Below, in pieces: positions 8,420 to 16,751 of a DNA stretch of 28,251 nt; the stretch's first letter is position 1; each line of letters begins with the position of its first letter. Source of the DNA: VFJL01 sp037147395 (GTDB taxonomy: Bacteria > Pseudomonadota > Gammaproteobacteria > Burkholderiales > Nitrosomonadaceae); the NCBI GenBank assembly GCA_037147395.1, contig JBAWVG010000017.1, positions 1 to 28,251 of the forward strand, given 5' to 3'. The notes below the pieces were generated by a model. It did not search any database. It saw nothing but the letters and a program-made list of their open reading frames with translations, and was not told where the DNA came from. A program made the position numbers and the translations under genes.

Positions 8420-9052
8420 TCAACCCGCATTCGCAATTAGCTTGCTGCTCAGTATCTGCTCTACATATCGGGCCAGCATATCAATCTCCAGATTCACCTT
8501 GGAACCGACTTCAAGTTCGCACAAGTTTGTCATCGACAATGTATGGGGGATCAGGTTCGTTCCAAACTCCCCGGCTTTTACCCAATTCACCGTTAAACTC
8601 ACCCCATTCATCGTAACTGAACCCTTTTTAGCTATATATTTTAGTAATGACTCTGGCGCCCTAATCACTATCAGACAGCTCTCCCCTGCTGGCTCAATTT
8701 TTGTGACTACGCCGATATCATCCACATGACCGCTGACGAGATGCCCACCCAGTCTGTCCGACAGTCGTAAGGCCTTTTCCAGATTGACACGCACAGCACG
8801 ATCTAGTCCATGGGTACACTTCAGCGTCTCGTGAGACAAATCTACTGTAAATCTTCCGTTTATCAGCGTAGTCACGGTGACACATACGCCATTTACCGCA
8901 ATGCTGTCCCCAATCTTGACGTCCGACAAATCCATCCTGCCCGGCTCTATGATCAGCCGTATGCCGTCTGTCATCCCCCCCCCCAAATTGGAGTCGTTTA
9001 AGGGCACGACTTGTTTTATCTCGCCGACAGCTTCAATAATTCCTGTGAACAT
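8420..9052 (-). CDS. ribE: Riboflavin synthase alpha subunit
   Basis: Dismutates two lumazine molecules to riboflavin, the last step of the pathway; called ribC in some species. The 210 residues form two lumazine-binding barrels. The tandem repeat is visible in NGVCVTV at 54-60 matched by NGVSLTV at 149-155, and the N-terminus MFTGIIEAVG is typical. SGHVDDIG lies at 107-114 at the repeat boundary. An extra glycine-rich loop (about 20-30) lengthens the first barrel slightly. The ATG at 9052 has AGGG four bases upstream. This is the first gene of the leftward riboflavin block. A leader hairpin precedes it, and regB is transcribed away from it. Confidence 0.97.
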   Translation of the reverse strand: MFTGIIEAVGEIKQVVPLNDSNLGGGMTDGIRLIIEPGRMDLSDVKIGDSIAVNGVCVTVTTLINGRFTVDLSHETLKCTHGLDRAVRVNLEKALRLSDRLGGHLVSGHVDDIGVVTKIEPAGESCLIVIRAPESLLKYIAKKGSVTMNGVSLTVNWVKAGEFGTNLIPHTLSMTNLCELEVGSKVNLEIDMLARYVEQILSSKLIANAG

Positions 9053-9073
9053 CAGACCCTATTTATTTTAAAG

Positions 9074-9095
9074 ATACGGCCATCTCTCGCCGTAT
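9074..9095 (-). other. Hairpin in the ribE leader
   Basis: Perfect 7-bp stem (ATACGGC at 9074-9080 with GCCGTAT at 9089-9095) and 8-base loop, ending about 22 bases before the ribE ATG. On the minus strand it is followed by an AT-rich run and the AGGG ribosome site, so it would lie just upstream of the translation start in the ribE mRNA. It is not the FMN riboswitch fold. Its function is unknown. Confidence 0.45.
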
Positions 9096-9289
9096 ATAAC
9101 AGTACATTGCCACCCAACCCGATTACTGCAGTGTGTGATCGAAGCGGGGTCTTGATATAGAATTGCAAGTTGAGACGAGTTCAATCTATGGTTTTACTTT
9201 TCGCCATTGTAGCGATTTCATGAAGTAAACATGTAAAGTTTTGAATCCCAGTTAGAATTCATAACGCCCATACTTACCCTGACGACAAC

Positions 9290-9310
9290 ATGTGCGGCAA
9301 TTTGCCACAT
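9290..9310. promoter_or_regulatory. Dyad resembling a RegA/PrrA binding site upstream of regB
   Basis: The sequence contains GCGGC-N5-GCCAC at 9294-9308 within an imperfect palindrome of ATGTG and CACAT arms. The PrrA/RegA consensus, as I recall it, is GCGGC-N5-GTCGC, so two of ten half-site positions differ. It sits about 75 bases upstream of regB, in the shared region with ribE, and could serve autoregulation. Unproven. Confidence 0.35.
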
Positions 9311-9380
9311 GGCTGTAAATTGGAATATCAGATAATGTATGGTTTAAATTCTGACATTAAGCTCTTCTACATAATTACTT

Positions 9381-10649
9381 GTGATGTTCGGTAATCTCGG
9401 TCCATCCCCACTCGGCAAGAATTTGCAGAGATTATTCCTTCTCAGGAATATTGCGCTTGTAGCGCAGTGTCTGACCTTTGGACTGGCACATTGGGTGCTT
9501 GAAATACAGCTTCCCTGGTCGGAAATGCTATCCGTTGTTTTCTTTCTCTCCCTCGTTAATCTTGCGACATGGGTCCGTCTGCATCGTAACTGGCCGGTGT
9601 CCAGTATTGAGTTTTTTACACAACTATTGGTTGATGTCCTCGCGCTTAGTGCCTTGTTGTATTTCAGCGGAGGCTCAACCAATCCGTTTATCTCGCTCTA
9701 CTTGCTCCCGCTGACGATTGCCGCCGCGATCTTGCCATGGACCTATACCTGGATTATGGCGGCCATTACGATTGGCCTTTATACGTTACTTTTATTTTAT
9801 TATGTGCCGCTACCACATGATCATAGCGAACATACCAATGAATTTAATCTGCATGTGTCAGGGATGTGGTTGGCATTTGTTTTAAGCACCGTTTTGATCG
9901 CCTGGTTCGTTGTCAAAATGGGGATATCAATTCGTGAACGTGACAAAGATCTGGCGTTAGCACGTGAGCAGGCCCTTCGCAACGAACAGATCATTGCACT
10001 GGGAGCCCTCGCAGCGGGAGCCGCTCATGAGCTCGGTACACCACTCGCAACTATGGCAGTCGTCATTGGTGAGTTACAAAAGGAACAACTTGAAAACACT
10101 GAGTTTCAGCACGATATAAAAATACTTCGCGATCAGATCGTGCAGTGCAAACGAACCCTGACACAATTATTGGCAGATGTTGGTCAGACACGGTCGGAAG
10201 ATGGCAGCGGTCAGGCGGTTGATCTCTTTTTACAACAGGTTTTAGATAAATGGCGTCTGATGCGCCCCATGGTTAAATTTACTTATCGCTGTAATGGGTT
10301 GCAGCCTGCTCCTCAAATTATTGGCGCCCAGTTGCTTAGTCAGTCTATTTTAAACTTGCTCAATAATGCTGCAGATGCTTCTTTAGACCGCATTGAAATT
10401 GAGAGCAGTTGGAATCATCATGAGCTGCTCCTAGAAATCCTTGATTTTGGTAAGGGCCTGAGCGAGGAGACTGTACAGCGTGCGGGCCAAGCCTTCTTCA
10501 CCAGCAAGCCTGGTCAGGGGCTCGGTATTGGCCTATTTCTCGCTAATGCAAACATTGAACGGTTCGGCGGCAGTGTCCGCCTCACTAATCGTGAGGAGGG
10601 CGGCGCCAGCACTCAAGTTAGACTACCTCTAATTAAAACAACTTTATGA
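9381..10649 (+). CDS. regB: RegB/PrrB-type redox sensor histidine kinase
   Basis: Membrane sensor of the RegB/PrrB/RoxS family, which reads the redox state of the respiratory quinone pool and phosphorylates RegA. Six hydrophobic segments lie at about 21-42, 48-66, 80-95, 106-118, 121-141 and 160-180. The quinone-binding heptapeptide GGSTNPF is at 97-103. The H-box HELGTPLAT contains H216. A cysteine at 256 (IVQCKRTL) matches the redox-active cysteine position of RegB. The ATPase domain has NLLNNAADAS (325-334), DFGKG (355-359) and GQGLGIGL (378-385). The start is GTG 9381 or the adjacent ATG 9384; no Shine-Dalgarno sequence is evident. It overlaps regA by four bases and opposes all neighbouring genes. 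Confidence 0.93.
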   Translation: MMFGNLGPSPLGKNLQRLFLLRNIALVAQCLTFGLAHWVLEIQLPWSEMLSVVFFLSLVNLATWVRLHRNWPVSSIEFFTQLLVDVLALSALLYFSGGSTNPFISLYLLPLTIAAAILPWTYTWIMAAITIGLYTLLLFYYVPLPHDHSEHTNEFNLHVSGMWLAFVLSTVLIAWFVVKMGISIRERDKDLALAREQALRNEQIIALGALAAGAAHELGTPLATMAVVIGELQKEQLENTEFQHDIKILRDQIVQCKRTLTQLLADVGQTRSEDGSGQAVDLFLQQVLDKWRLMRPMVKFTYRCNGLQPAPQIIGAQLLSQSILNLLNNAADASLDRIEIESSWNHHELLLEILDFGKGLSEETVQRAGQAFFTSKPGQGLGIGLFLANANIERFGGSVRLTNREEGGASTQVRLPLIKTTL

Positions 10650-11203
10650 CAAACCTTCCTGAAACAGAGTCCATTGATGATCGTCCAACGCTGCTGATTG
10701 TTGACGATGACCTGACCTTTTGCGAGGTGCTGTCCCGTGCCATGACCAGACGTGGTTTTGACGTACATTGTGCACATACAGTCGAACAAGCAAGCTTACT
10801 TGCCGAGACCTACTTACCCGAATATGCAACCATCGACCTGCGTCTTGCTGGCACCTCTGGACTTGTCCTTGTTGAGAGGTTGCGGGCTCTAGATTCTGGC
10901 ACACGGATTGTTATGCTAACCGGTTATGCCAGCATTACCACCGCGGTCGAAGCAATCAAGTTAGGTGCAACTCATTATCTTGCGAAGCCGGTCGATGCAG
11001 ATGAGATCATGTCCGCATTTGAGCGGACCACCGGAGATGCTGAGGTGCCGATTAGCACACACCCCCTATCGGTTGGCCGCCTTGAGTGGGAGTACATCCA
11101 GCGGGTGCTTAATGAGAATCAGGGTAATATCTCGACCACCGCTCGCATACTTAATATGCATCGCCGCACACTTCAACGTAAACTCACTAAGATTCCGCGA
11201 TAA
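10646..11203 (+). CDS. regA: RegA/PrrA-type response regulator
   Basis: DNA-binding partner of RegB, 185 aa. The receiver domain has acidic residues D20-D22, phospho-acceptor D64 (TIDLRLAG), T92 and K114. A short linker leads to a Fis-type helix-turn-helix at about 146-183. The recognition part NISTTARILNMHRRTLQRKL is close to the near-invariant helix of RegA proteins. RegA homologues control respiration, nitrogen and carbon fixation genes according to redox state. The ATG overlaps the regB stop (ATGA), so the two are translationally coupled. The TAA stop is two bases from the end of the convergent ribD, with no visible terminator between them. Confidence 0.95.
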   Translation: MTNLPETESIDDRPTLLIVDDDLTFCEVLSRAMTRRGFDVHCAHTVEQASLLAETYLPEYATIDLRLAGTSGLVLVERLRALDSGTRIVMLTGYASITTAVEAIKLGATHYLAKPVDADEIMSAFERTTGDAEVPISTHPLSVGRLEWEYIQRVLNENQGNISTTARILNMHRRTLQRKLTKIPR

Positions 11204-11205
11204 AC

Positions 11206-12294
11206 TCACTGCCCAACCCGAGCAATGATTCGAATATCTGTCCCGATCATACGCAAGTCTCTTATCCTCAGATCATGCCTGCCCGATAGGTTCTGTAGCT
11301 CCGGCAGTCTCAGCATTCCCTGTGCTGCGTCGCCAATTAAGCACGGCGCAAGATAAATTATCAGTTCATCCACTAACCCCTCCCTAATAAGGGATCCACT
11401 CAACTTACTACCCGCCTCAACCAGGAGCTCATTGACCTCATAATCGGCGAGCTTGCTCATCATTTTGACAAGGTCTACTCCGCCACTCTCATTGGCCACC
11501 ATAATTGGATGAGCGCCTACATTCCGTAGAGCAGAAATTTTCTCCTCACTGGCATTTGCCGTAAATATCAGCTCCCCCTCCCCCCGTAGCATTCTGGCCT
11601 CTGGTTCAATCTCCAGCCGACTATCCACCACGACCCTCAATGGCTGCCGGGGTGTTTCTACATCTCGTACTGTAAGTTGTGGGTTGTCTTTTAGAACTGT
11701 ACCGATCCCCGTCAAAACCGCACACGATCGTGCGCGCCATCGGTGACCATCGCGCCGCGCTGGTGCGGAAGTAATCCACTGGCTTGCGCCATTCTTAAGT
11801 GCCGTCTTACCATCGATACTTGCTGCTATTTTCATCCGTACCCATGGGCGATTCAGCGTCATCCGAGTGACAAAGCCAATATTAAGAATCCTCGCTTCCT
11901 CCTCCATCAACCCCGTCTGAACCTTGATCCCGGACTTCTTCAATAATTCACACCCTCTCCCCGCTACCAATGGATTGGGGTCATTCATCGCTATCACCAC
12001 CTTATCAATCCCGGCCTCGATTATGGCCTCGTCGCATGGCGGGGTCCTTCCATGATGGCTGCACGGCTCTAACGTAAGGTAGAGGGTCGATCCCCGTGCT
12101 GCTGTCCCAGCAAGTTTAAGCGCATTTATTTCGGCATGTGGTTTACCCGCTTTCTCATGCCACCCACAACCAACCACCTTACCATTGTTAACTATTACAC
12201 ATCCCACCCTGGGATTAGGGCTCGCGCTATACAGTCCCTTCTCTGCAAGTTGAAGTGCTTGCGCCATGTAAATATGATCAGATGATGAAAACAT
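11206..12294 (-). CDS. ribD: Bifunctional riboflavin deaminase/reductase RibD
   Basis: Catalyses steps two and three of riboflavin synthesis: deamination of the pyrimidine and reduction of its ribosyl side chain. The N-terminal zinc deaminase domain has the ligands H53 and E55 (PHAEINAL) and C78/C87 (EPCSHHGRTPPCDEA). The C-terminal NADPH-dependent reductase domain starts near 145 with RPWVRMKIAASIDGKTAL and contains LLVEAGSKLSGSLI. Length 362 aa is normal. The ATG at 12294 is the upstream choice, and M10 is an alternative. The gene is 69 bases from nrdR. regBA separates it from ribE, which normally follows directly. Confidence 0.97.
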   Translation of the reverse strand: MFSSSDHIYMAQALQLAEKGLYSASPNPRVGCVIVNNGKVVGCGWHEKAGKPHAEINALKLAGTAARGSTLYLTLEPCSHHGRTPPCDEAIIEAGIDKVVIAMNDPNPLVAGRGCELLKKSGIKVQTGLMEEEARILNIGFVTRMTLNRPWVRMKIAASIDGKTALKNGASQWITSAPARRDGHRWRARSCAVLTGIGTVLKDNPQLTVRDVETPRQPLRVVVDSRLEIEPEARMLRGEGELIFTANASEEKISALRNVGAHPIMVANESGGVDLVKMMSKLADYEVNELLVEAGSKLSGSLIREGLVDELIIYLAPCLIGDAAQGMLRLPELQNLSGRHDLRIRDLRMIGTDIRIIARVGQ

Positions 12295-12363
12295 TATAAT
12301 ACTTCTAAAGAGGAATGACCCTTCCAGAGATGGAATGATCGAAATGAGATTAGTTTCTTTTGT

Positions 12364-12843
12364 TCAGGATTTTTTTTCTGCCTTTTTCTGTTGGGGTCTT
12401 TGAGCCTCCTTGATTGCGTCATGGAAGTCATCTGCATCTTGAAAGCTTTTATATACCGATGAAAATCGGATATACGCCACCTTGTCGAGCTTGTAGAGCT
12501 CTCTCATTACCATTTCACCAATTTTACGAGACTCAATCTCGCGCTCACCCAAACCCAGAATTTTTTGTACGATGCGATCTATCGCCGCATCCACATATTC
12601 TGTCGGAACAGGTCGTTTATGTAGCGCTCGCATGAAACCGGTAAGTAACTTATTGCGGCTAAACTCGGATCGATTGCCATCTTGCTTCACCACCTGCGGC
12701 AATCTCAGCTCTACTGTTTCATACGTCGTAAAACGCTTTTCGCAAGTAAGGCATCGGCGGCGGCGGCGAACTCTGCTGCCCTCCTCGCTGACACGAGAAT
12801 CGATAACGCTTGTATCCTCGGCATTGCAGAATGGACATTTCAT
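12364..12843 (-). CDS. nrdR: Transcriptional repressor NrdR
   Basis: 159-residue repressor of ribonucleotide reductase genes. An N-terminal zinc ribbon uses C3, C6, C31 and C34 (MKCPFCNAED and RRRRCLTCEKRFTTYE). An ATP-cone domain covers about 49-139 and senses dATP/ATP. The family binds paired NrdR boxes upstream of nrd operons, none of which is in this window. A lysine-rich tail (QQKKAEKKS) is the only lineage-specific part. It sits between glyA and ribD, the usual proteobacterial order. Confidence 0.97.
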   Translation of the reverse strand: MKCPFCNAEDTSVIDSRVSEEGSRVRRRRRCLTCEKRFTTYETVELRLPQVVKQDGNRSEFSRNKLLTGFMRALHKRPVPTEYVDAAIDRIVQKILGLGEREIESRKIGEMVMRELYKLDKVAYIRFSSVYKSFQDADDFHDAIKEAQRPQQKKAEKKS

Positions 12844-12881
12844 ATATTCGGTACTTAAGAGGGGTGGCGGGATTAAGCTCT

Positions 12882-12923
12882 CCTCGCAACGACCCGCATC
12901 CGTCGGGTTCTATCTTGCGGAGG
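12882..12923 (-). terminator. Two-part hairpin after glyA, possible terminator
   Basis: An inner stem ACCCG/CGGGT (12892-12896 with 12904-12908) is enclosed by an outer stem CCTC-GCAA/TTGCGGAGG (12882-12889 with 12915-12923, one bulge). It begins six bases past the glyA stop on the minus strand. It lacks a clear U-run, so it may be an attenuator, an mRNA-stabilising structure or a Rho-assisted terminator. Confidence 0.4.
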
Positions 12924-12928
12924 GTCTA

Positions 12929-14176
12929 TTAGTTACCATAGACAGGGAATTTCTCGCACAACATCTTTGCCTCCTGTGCTACGCGCGTTAACACATGTGA
13001 ATCAGTGGGCGCATCCAACACATCCGCGATTAAATTCGCCAACTGCTCAGCCTCAAATTCTTTAAACCCTCTTGTCGTCATTGCCGGTGACCCAATACGA
13101 ATACCGCTGGTAACAAAAGGCTTCTGTGGATCATTCGGTATTGCATTCTTGTTAACCGTAATATGCGCAAGCCCTAACGACTCCTCAGCCTGCTTACCCG
13201 TAATATTCTTTGCTTGAAGGTCCAGCAAAAACATATGACAGTCTGTACGTCCGGAGACTATCCGTAAACCTCGGCGCTGTAATACTTTTGCCATTACCCG
13301 GGCATTATCGATCACCTGCTCCTGATAATCCTTGAACTCTTTAGTTGCTGCCTCTTTGAATGCAATGGCCTTAGCGGCAATCACATGCATCAATGGCCCC
13401 CCTTGGGTTTGTGGAAAGATCGCCGAGTTGAGCGCTTTCTCGTACTCTGGTTTTGCCATAATGATGCCACCACGCGGACCCCGTAATGTTTTATGCGTTG
13501 TGCTGGTGACAAAGTCTGCGATCCCAACAGGATTAGGATAAAACCCGGCCGCCACCAGCCCCGCATAATGTGCCATATCTACAAAAAGATAAGCCCCTAC
13601 ACTATCGGCAATTTCGCGAAAGCGTTTCCAATCTATCACCAATGCATAGGCGGAAGCGCCGGCAACAATCATTTTTGGCTTATGTTCATGAGCCAGTCTC
13701 TCGACCGCATCGTAATCCAGCTCCTCGTTGGAATCGAGGCCATATGCAATTGAGTTAAAAATTTTACCACTGAGGTTTACTGACGCCCCATGAGTTAAGT
13801 GTCCTCCGTGTGCTAGCGACATACCGAGGAGCGTATCACCCGGCTTTAGTGCGGAAAGGTAGACCGCTGCATTGGCTTGTGAGCCAGAGTGCGGCTGGAC
13901 GTTGACATACTCCGCATTAAATAACTTTCTCACCCGGTCTATTGCAAGCTGTTCCACCTGGTCCACATACTCACATCCCCCGTAGTACCGTTTTCCAGGA
14001 TAGCCCTCGGCGTACTTATTGGTCAGAACCGACCCCTGCGCCTGCATTACCGCGGGGCTCGCATAGTTTTCTGATGCAATCAGCTCGATGTGGTCTTCTT
14101 GACGCTGAATTTCTCCCTTGATCGCCTGCCACAAATCTGGATCAACGCTTTCTATGGTGTTTTTTGCCGACAACAT
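12929..14176 (-). CDS. glyA: Serine hydroxymethyltransferase
   Basis: PLP enzyme that interconverts serine and glycine and supplies 5,10-methylene-tetrahydrofolate for one-carbon metabolism. At 415 aa it is the usual bacterial length. ELIASENYAS (31-40), YAEGYPGKRYYGG (55-67) and the cofactor-binding STTHKTLRGPRGG with Schiff-base lysine K229 are all intact. D200 and H203 (FVDMAHYAG) belong to the PLP-binding site. The ATG at 14176 is preceded by AAAGGA about eleven bases away. It lies 98 bases from gyrB and 85 from nrdR. Confidence 0.98.
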   Translation of the reverse strand: MLSAKNTIESVDPDLWQAIKGEIQRQEDHIELIASENYASPAVMQAQGSVLTNKYAEGYPGKRYYGGCEYVDQVEQLAIDRVRKLFNAEYVNVQPHSGSQANAAVYLSALKPGDTLLGMSLAHGGHLTHGASVNLSGKIFNSIAYGLDSNEELDYDAVERLAHEHKPKMIVAGASAYALVIDWKRFREIADSVGAYLFVDMAHYAGLVAAGFYPNPVGIADFVTSTTHKTLRGPRGGIIMAKPEYEKALNSAIFPQTQGGPLMHVIAAKAIAFKEAATKEFKDYQEQVIDNARVMAKVLQRRGLRIVSGRTDCHMFLLDLQAKNITGKQAEESLGLAHITVNKNAIPNDPQKPFVTSGIRIGSPAMTTRGFKEFEAEQLANLIADVLDAPTDSHVLTRVAQEAKMLCEKFPVYGN

Positions 14177-14274
14177 TTTGATTTCAATCCTTTGTTTTAT
14201 GAGATAAGTCTAGGGGAATTTCATCACCCTTGGTAACAGTTTACAGGGGAGTCCAATCTTCGGAACAACGAAAT

Positions 14275-16692
14275 CTATACGTCGAGATTACGCACCCCCA
14301 GTGCATTGTTCTCAATGAAAGCTCGTCTTGGCTCTACCGCATCACCCATCAGTGTGGTGAAGATTTCATCTGCTGCAAGACTGTCCTCAATTTGAGCCCG
14401 TAACAGTCGACGGCTGTTCGGGTCCATCGTCGTCTCCCACAGTTGGGTTGGGTTCATTTCACCCAATCCTTTGTATCGCTGCATGCCGATACCCTTTTTA
14501 ACTTCCTGCAGCAACCAATCTAATGCCTCTTTAAACTCTCTGACAGCTTGCTTTTGTTCGCCACGTTTGACATACGCGTCTGGACCCAATAGCTGATCTA
14601 ACACTTGTGCTGTTTTTTTAATCTGAATGTAATCGCCGCTACGCAAAAAATCCTGGTCCAAGTGGCTGGTACGTATATTGCCATGCTGCATCCGAGTTAT
14701 TTTCAATCTAAACTCTTCTGTCACGGCATCAAATTCCGGTACGATTTCAACCCCGGCCACGTGTTTGACTAAACTTGCCGCGCTCTTTATGGCCTCCGTC
14801 TCATTATTTAAGCTTATGTTTGGATGACGGAATAATGCATGCATCGCCTCACTATCGATCAGTCTACTCATTCGATCTATTACCGCTTCCGCCAATAAAT
14901 ATTCATTAGCAATTTTCGCTAAGGTTTCTCCTATCAGCGGCAGCTTACTTTCGTGCGTATGCAACTCTGCATCTGTCAGAGCTAGCCCCAGTAGGTATTG
15001 TTTGAGTTCATGATCATCCTTGACATATCGTTCTTGTTTACCATGTTTGATCTTGTAAAGAGGCGGCTGAGCTATGTAGATGTGCCCTCTCTCGATCAAC
15101 TCTGGCATCTGTCGGTAAAAGAACGTGAGTAATAATGTCCTAATATGAGATCCGTCCACATCCGCATCAGTCATGATGATAATTCGGTGATAGCGTAACT
15201 TGTCTGGATTGTACTCATCCTTGCCAATCCCGGTGCCTAATGCGGTGATCAATGAAATAATTTCTTGAGAAGAGATCAGCTTGTCGAATCTCGCTTTTTC
15301 AACATTAAGGATTTTCCCTTTCAACGGCATAATTGCTTGAAACTTGCGGTCTCTTCCTTGTTTGGCTGACCCCCCTGCAGAGTCACCCTCAACCAGGTAA
15401 AGCTCACATTGTGAGGGGTCCTTTTCTTGGCAATCAGCTAGTTTTCCGGGCAAACCCATCCCATCCAAAACACCCTTTCTCCTTGTCAGCTCACGCGCTT
15501 TACGTGCGGCCTCCCGTGCTCTGGCGGCATCTATTATCTTGCCACATATCGTCTTGGCATCTATTGGGTGCTCTAACAAAAACTCTGTTAGCTTTTGAGC
15601 CACGATCTCCTCGACTGCTGGTCGTACTTCTGAAGAGACGAGCTTCTCCTTCGTTTGCGATGAGAACTTTGGCTCGAATAACTTCACCGATAAAACGCAT
15701 GAGAGACCCTCGCGCATATCATCACCCGCTGTTTCAATTTTCGCTTTTTTTGCTAGGTCATTCTTTTCAATATAGCTATTCAGCGTTCTCGTCATCGCGG
15801 CGCGAAGTCCCGTCAGGTGTGTTCCCCCATCTTTCTGCGGAATATTATTAGTAAAGCATAAAACTTGTTCAACATAGCTATCGTTCCACTGCATTGAAAC
15901 TTCGACCGCGATATTGTCTTTCTCTCCTGCAGCGTAAAAAATATCAGGGTGTAAAACTGCCTTTGTACGATTTATGTACTCAACAAAGCTTTTCACCCCG
16001 CCAACAAAGGCAAAGTTCTCCTCTTTGCCATTGAGTTGATCCACCAGTTGTATTTTTACGCCATTGTTTAGAAATGACAATTCACGTAATCGTTTTGCAA
16101 AAATGTCATAATGAAACTCTACATTGCCAAAAATTTCCTTACTGGCAAGAAAGTGTACCTCCGTCCCGCGCCTTTCTGTCTTTCCGGTAACTTTTAATGA
16201 TCCTACCGGGACTCCTTTTTGAAATTCCATTTGATGGGTCTGTCCATCGCGACGGATGGTAAGCCGTAGCCACTCAGAGAGTGCATTTACTACCGAGACG
16301 CCTACGCCATGTAGCCCGCCCGATACCTTGTACGAATTGTCATCAAACTTTCCCCCTGCATGCAGCTCTGTCATAACAATTTCTGCAGCAGATCTTTTTA
16401 GTTCGTCGTCATTCTTAATGCCTGTCGGTATTCCGCGGCCATTATCCTGAACAGATACAGAATTATCCGGATGGATGATCACGGTAATTTCGTCACAGTG
16501 TCCCGCCAATGCCTCATCGATCGCATTGTCCACCACCTCAAAAACCATGTGATGCAGTCCGGTCCCGTCGCTTGTGTCTCCAATATACATGCCGGGTCTT
16601 TTGCGCACCGCATCTAATCCCTTCAGAATTTTGATACTGTCTGACCCGTATGCTTCTTGATTTTCTGTTTTTGCTGCGTTTTTTTCGCTCAT
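14275..16692 (-). CDS. gyrB: DNA gyrase subunit B
   Basis: ATPase subunit of gyrase, which introduces negative supercoils with GyrA. The 805 residues match the long proteobacterial form. The GHKL ATPase region shows VVDNAIDEA (53-61), DNGRGIPTGI (83-92) and GGLHGVGVSVVNALS (125-139). The TOPRIM domain has EGDSAGG (435-441) and the metal-binding DADVDGSH (509-516). The C-terminus ends with GAMD-like QRYKGLGEMNPTQLWETTMDP, needed for GyrA interaction. The ATG at 16692 lies in an AT-rich leader with no visible Shine-Dalgarno sequence, 59 bases after dnaN. dnaA-dnaN-gyrB (without recF) is the origin block here. Confidence 0.98.
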   Translation of the reverse strand: MSEKNAAKTENQEAYGSDSIKILKGLDAVRKRPGMYIGDTSDGTGLHHMVFEVVDNAIDEALAGHCDEITVIIHPDNSVSVQDNGRGIPTGIKNDDELKRSAAEIVMTELHAGGKFDDNSYKVSGGLHGVGVSVVNALSEWLRLTIRRDGQTHQMEFQKGVPVGSLKVTGKTERRGTEVHFLASKEIFGNVEFHYDIFAKRLRELSFLNNGVKIQLVDQLNGKEENFAFVGGVKSFVEYINRTKAVLHPDIFYAAGEKDNIAVEVSMQWNDSYVEQVLCFTNNIPQKDGGTHLTGLRAAMTRTLNSYIEKNDLAKKAKIETAGDDMREGLSCVLSVKLFEPKFSSQTKEKLVSSEVRPAVEEIVAQKLTEFLLEHPIDAKTICGKIIDAARAREAARKARELTRRKGVLDGMGLPGKLADCQEKDPSQCELYLVEGDSAGGSAKQGRDRKFQAIMPLKGKILNVEKARFDKLISSQEIISLITALGTGIGKDEYNPDKLRYHRIIIMTDADVDGSHIRTLLLTFFYRQMPELIERGHIYIAQPPLYKIKHGKQERYVKDDHELKQYLLGLALTDAELHTHESKLPLIGETLAKIANEYLLAEAVIDRMSRLIDSEAMHALFRHPNISLNNETEAIKSAASLVKHVAGVEIVPEFDAVTEEFRLKITRMQHGNIRTSHLDQDFLRSGDYIQIKKTAQVLDQLLGPDAYVKRGEQKQAVREFKEALDWLLQEVKKGIGMQRYKGLGEMNPTQLWETTMDPNSRRLLRAQIEDSLAADEIFTTLMGDAVEPRRAFIENNALGVRNLDV

Positions 16693-16751
16693 TGAATGGT
16701 TATTTTATTCTGGTTTGATTTATTTATATTTTCTTGTTTTTGTTATTTATT

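Larger units (their letters stand above)
9053..9380. other. Divergent ribE-regB intergenic region
   Basis: 328 bases without a gene between ribE (leftward) and regB (rightward). It contains a 7-bp hairpin close to ribE (9074-9095) and a dyad resembling a RegA/PrrA site (9290-9310). I see no FMN riboswitch motif and no convincing -35/-10 pair. Weak promoter-like hexamers exist on both strands. Both divergent promoters are expected here. Confidence 0.6.

Noticed and set aside
9053..9200. FMN riboswitch upstream of ribE
   Set aside because: The conserved FMN riboswitch (RFN) sequence blocks are not present on the minus strand; only a simple hairpin is seen.
15333..15851. 172-codon open frame antisense to gyrB
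   Set aside because: It lies wholly within gyrB on the other strand and its product has no recognisable domain; it is a shadow of the real gene.
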